Shown piece after piece: positions 63,504-64,000 of a stretch of DNA of 64,000 nucleotides (its first letter is position 1; each line of letters starts with the position of its first letter). Both the position numbers and the translations under genes were made by a program. The notes beneath the pieces were generated by a model, which saw only the letters and a list, made by a program, of their open reading frames with translations, ran no database searches and was not told the DNA's origin. Source of the DNA: an uncultured Bacteroidales bacterium (GTDB lineage: Bacteria > Bacteroidota > Bacteroidia > Bacteroidales > Muribaculaceae); contig CADBBK010000002.1 of NCBI GenBank assembly GCA_902792895.1, forward strand, positions 62,001 through 126,000. The letters run 5' to 3'.

Positions 63504-64000
63504 ATGAACAGATGGATACTGGTGGTGATAGCCGTGCTTGCCGTGTGGCAGGCTGCGGCAGGTAAGGAGCAGGAACTGCCTGTTGACCCCGAGCTCCGCA
63601 TCGGGCGACTGGACAACGGCATGACTTATTACATCCGTCACAATAGCCAGCCACAAGGGAGGGCCGAGTTCTGGCTCTTGCAGAATACCGGTTCGCTCGT
63701 CGAGGGCGATGACGAACGCGGCCTGGCGCACTTTATCGAGCACATCGCCTTCCAGGGGACCCGCAATTTCCCCGGCATCGAGATGGTGGAGATTTTGCAG
63801 CGCAACGGTGTTTCCTATGGTCGCGACATCAATGCCTCGACGGGATTTGATGACACGCGCTTCCAGTTTTCCAATGTGCCTACCGACCGAGCCAGTTTAC
63901 TTGACTCCGTGTTGCTGATGTTGAAGGACCTGTCGTGCGAACTCAACTTCGACGACCGTGCCATCGAGGAAGAACGCGGCGTGATTCAGGAGGAGTGGCG
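63504..64000 (+). CDS. M16-family zinc protease, 5' part only (runs off the window)
   Basis: The first 165 residues of an exported M16 (insulinase/pitrilysin-like) metalloprotease. A signal peptide covers residues 1-19 (MNRWILVVIAVLAVWQAAA), then VDPELRIGRLDNGMTYYIRH. The inverted zinc motif HFIEH is at 76-80, QNTGSLVEGDDERGLA lies just before it, and a glutamate-rich helix (IEEERGVIQEEW) near 152-163 probably supplies the third zinc ligand. Such Bacteroidota proteins are usually about 900 residues with two M16 units; the rest is outside the window. Confidence 0.92.
   Translation, partial: MNRWILVVIAVLAVWQAAAGKEQELPVDPELRIGRLDNGMTYYIRHNSQPQGRAEFWLLQNTGSLVEGDDERGLAHFIEHIAFQGTRNFPGIEMVEILQRNGVSYGRDINASTGFDDTRFQFSNVPTDRASLLDSVLLMLKDLSCELNFDDRAIEEERGVIQEEW

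Overview
The window looks like a chromosomal segment of a gut- or rumen-type member of the Bacteroidales, closest in style to Muribaculaceae or Prevotella. This is inferred from gene content and promoters; I could not run a similarity search. Many genes are preceded by the Bacteroidota promoter pattern TTTG-N19-21-TAnnTTTG and lack clear Shine-Dalgarno sites. Secreted proteins carry dockerin-like or T9SS-like tails. A YicC-Gmk-NadD block, a Bacteroidota-type LptD, DUF4827 and a secreted tricorn protease fit the same phylum. Coding density is high and every large gene but one is intact.

Layout. 1-3.3 kb: yicC, a small outer-membrane protein, gmk and nadD on the minus strand, separated by two families of intergenic repeats. 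3.5-10.4 kb: a plus-strand surface-glycan cluster with a polyprenyl-phosphate glycosyltransferase, a KdsC-like phosphatase, a flippase, GalE, LicD and a fused nucleotidyltransferase/PLP enzyme. 10.4-17 kb: an ornithine cyclodeaminase-family protein, a secreted tricorn protease and a lipoprotein with a six-hairpin glycosidase-like core. 17.4-20.9 kb: an operon of flavodiiron protein plus the two NfnAB-type subunits. 21.2-24.8 kb: a heterodimeric ABC exporter, followed by an 860-base AT-rich gene-free stretch. 25.7-34 kb: a Pif1-like helicase with a TPR tail, LepA, GlmM, DUF4827, a DHH phosphoesterase and a secreted endonuclease/phosphatase. 34-37 kb: MgtC and a cation:proton antiporter. 37-40.7 kb: two secreted modular proteins with dockerin-like ends, one built from gingipain-type adhesin domains. 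41-48.5 kb: TatAC, phosphate butyryltransferase and butyrate kinase, a LysE exporter, a YiiX-like hydrolase and LptD. 48.8-57.8 kb: an [FeFe]-hydrogenase locus (HydG, HydF, an unusual monomeric hydrogenase, and HydC-HydA-HydB). 58-64 kb: ribosomal protein S1, a secreted protein with a T9SS-like tail, a broken relative of the 37-kb protein, 5-formyltetrahydrofolate cyclo-ligase and the start of an M16 protease.

How the parts fit. The redox genes make a coherent fermentative scheme. HydABC can couple NADH and ferredoxin oxidation to hydrogen. NfnAB exchanges electrons between NADH, NADPH and ferredoxin. The flavodiiron protein removes O2 or NO, and Ptb-Buk makes ATP from butyryl-CoA (or a related acyl-CoA). 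HydE, the third usual maturase, is not in the window. In the glycan cluster, LicD next to a fused LicC-like/CobD-like enzyme suggests that an amino-alcohol phosphate is made, activated with CTP and attached to a surface glycan.

Most notable: the LicC-CobD fusion with LicD; a hydrogenase whose front end resembles the front of HydB; an unnamed repeat domain shared by the 37-kb and 62-kb proteins; gingipain-like adhesin domains without a protease; and three families of palindromic intergenic repeats. Several starts were moved downstream because a recognisable promoter lies inside the longest reading frame.
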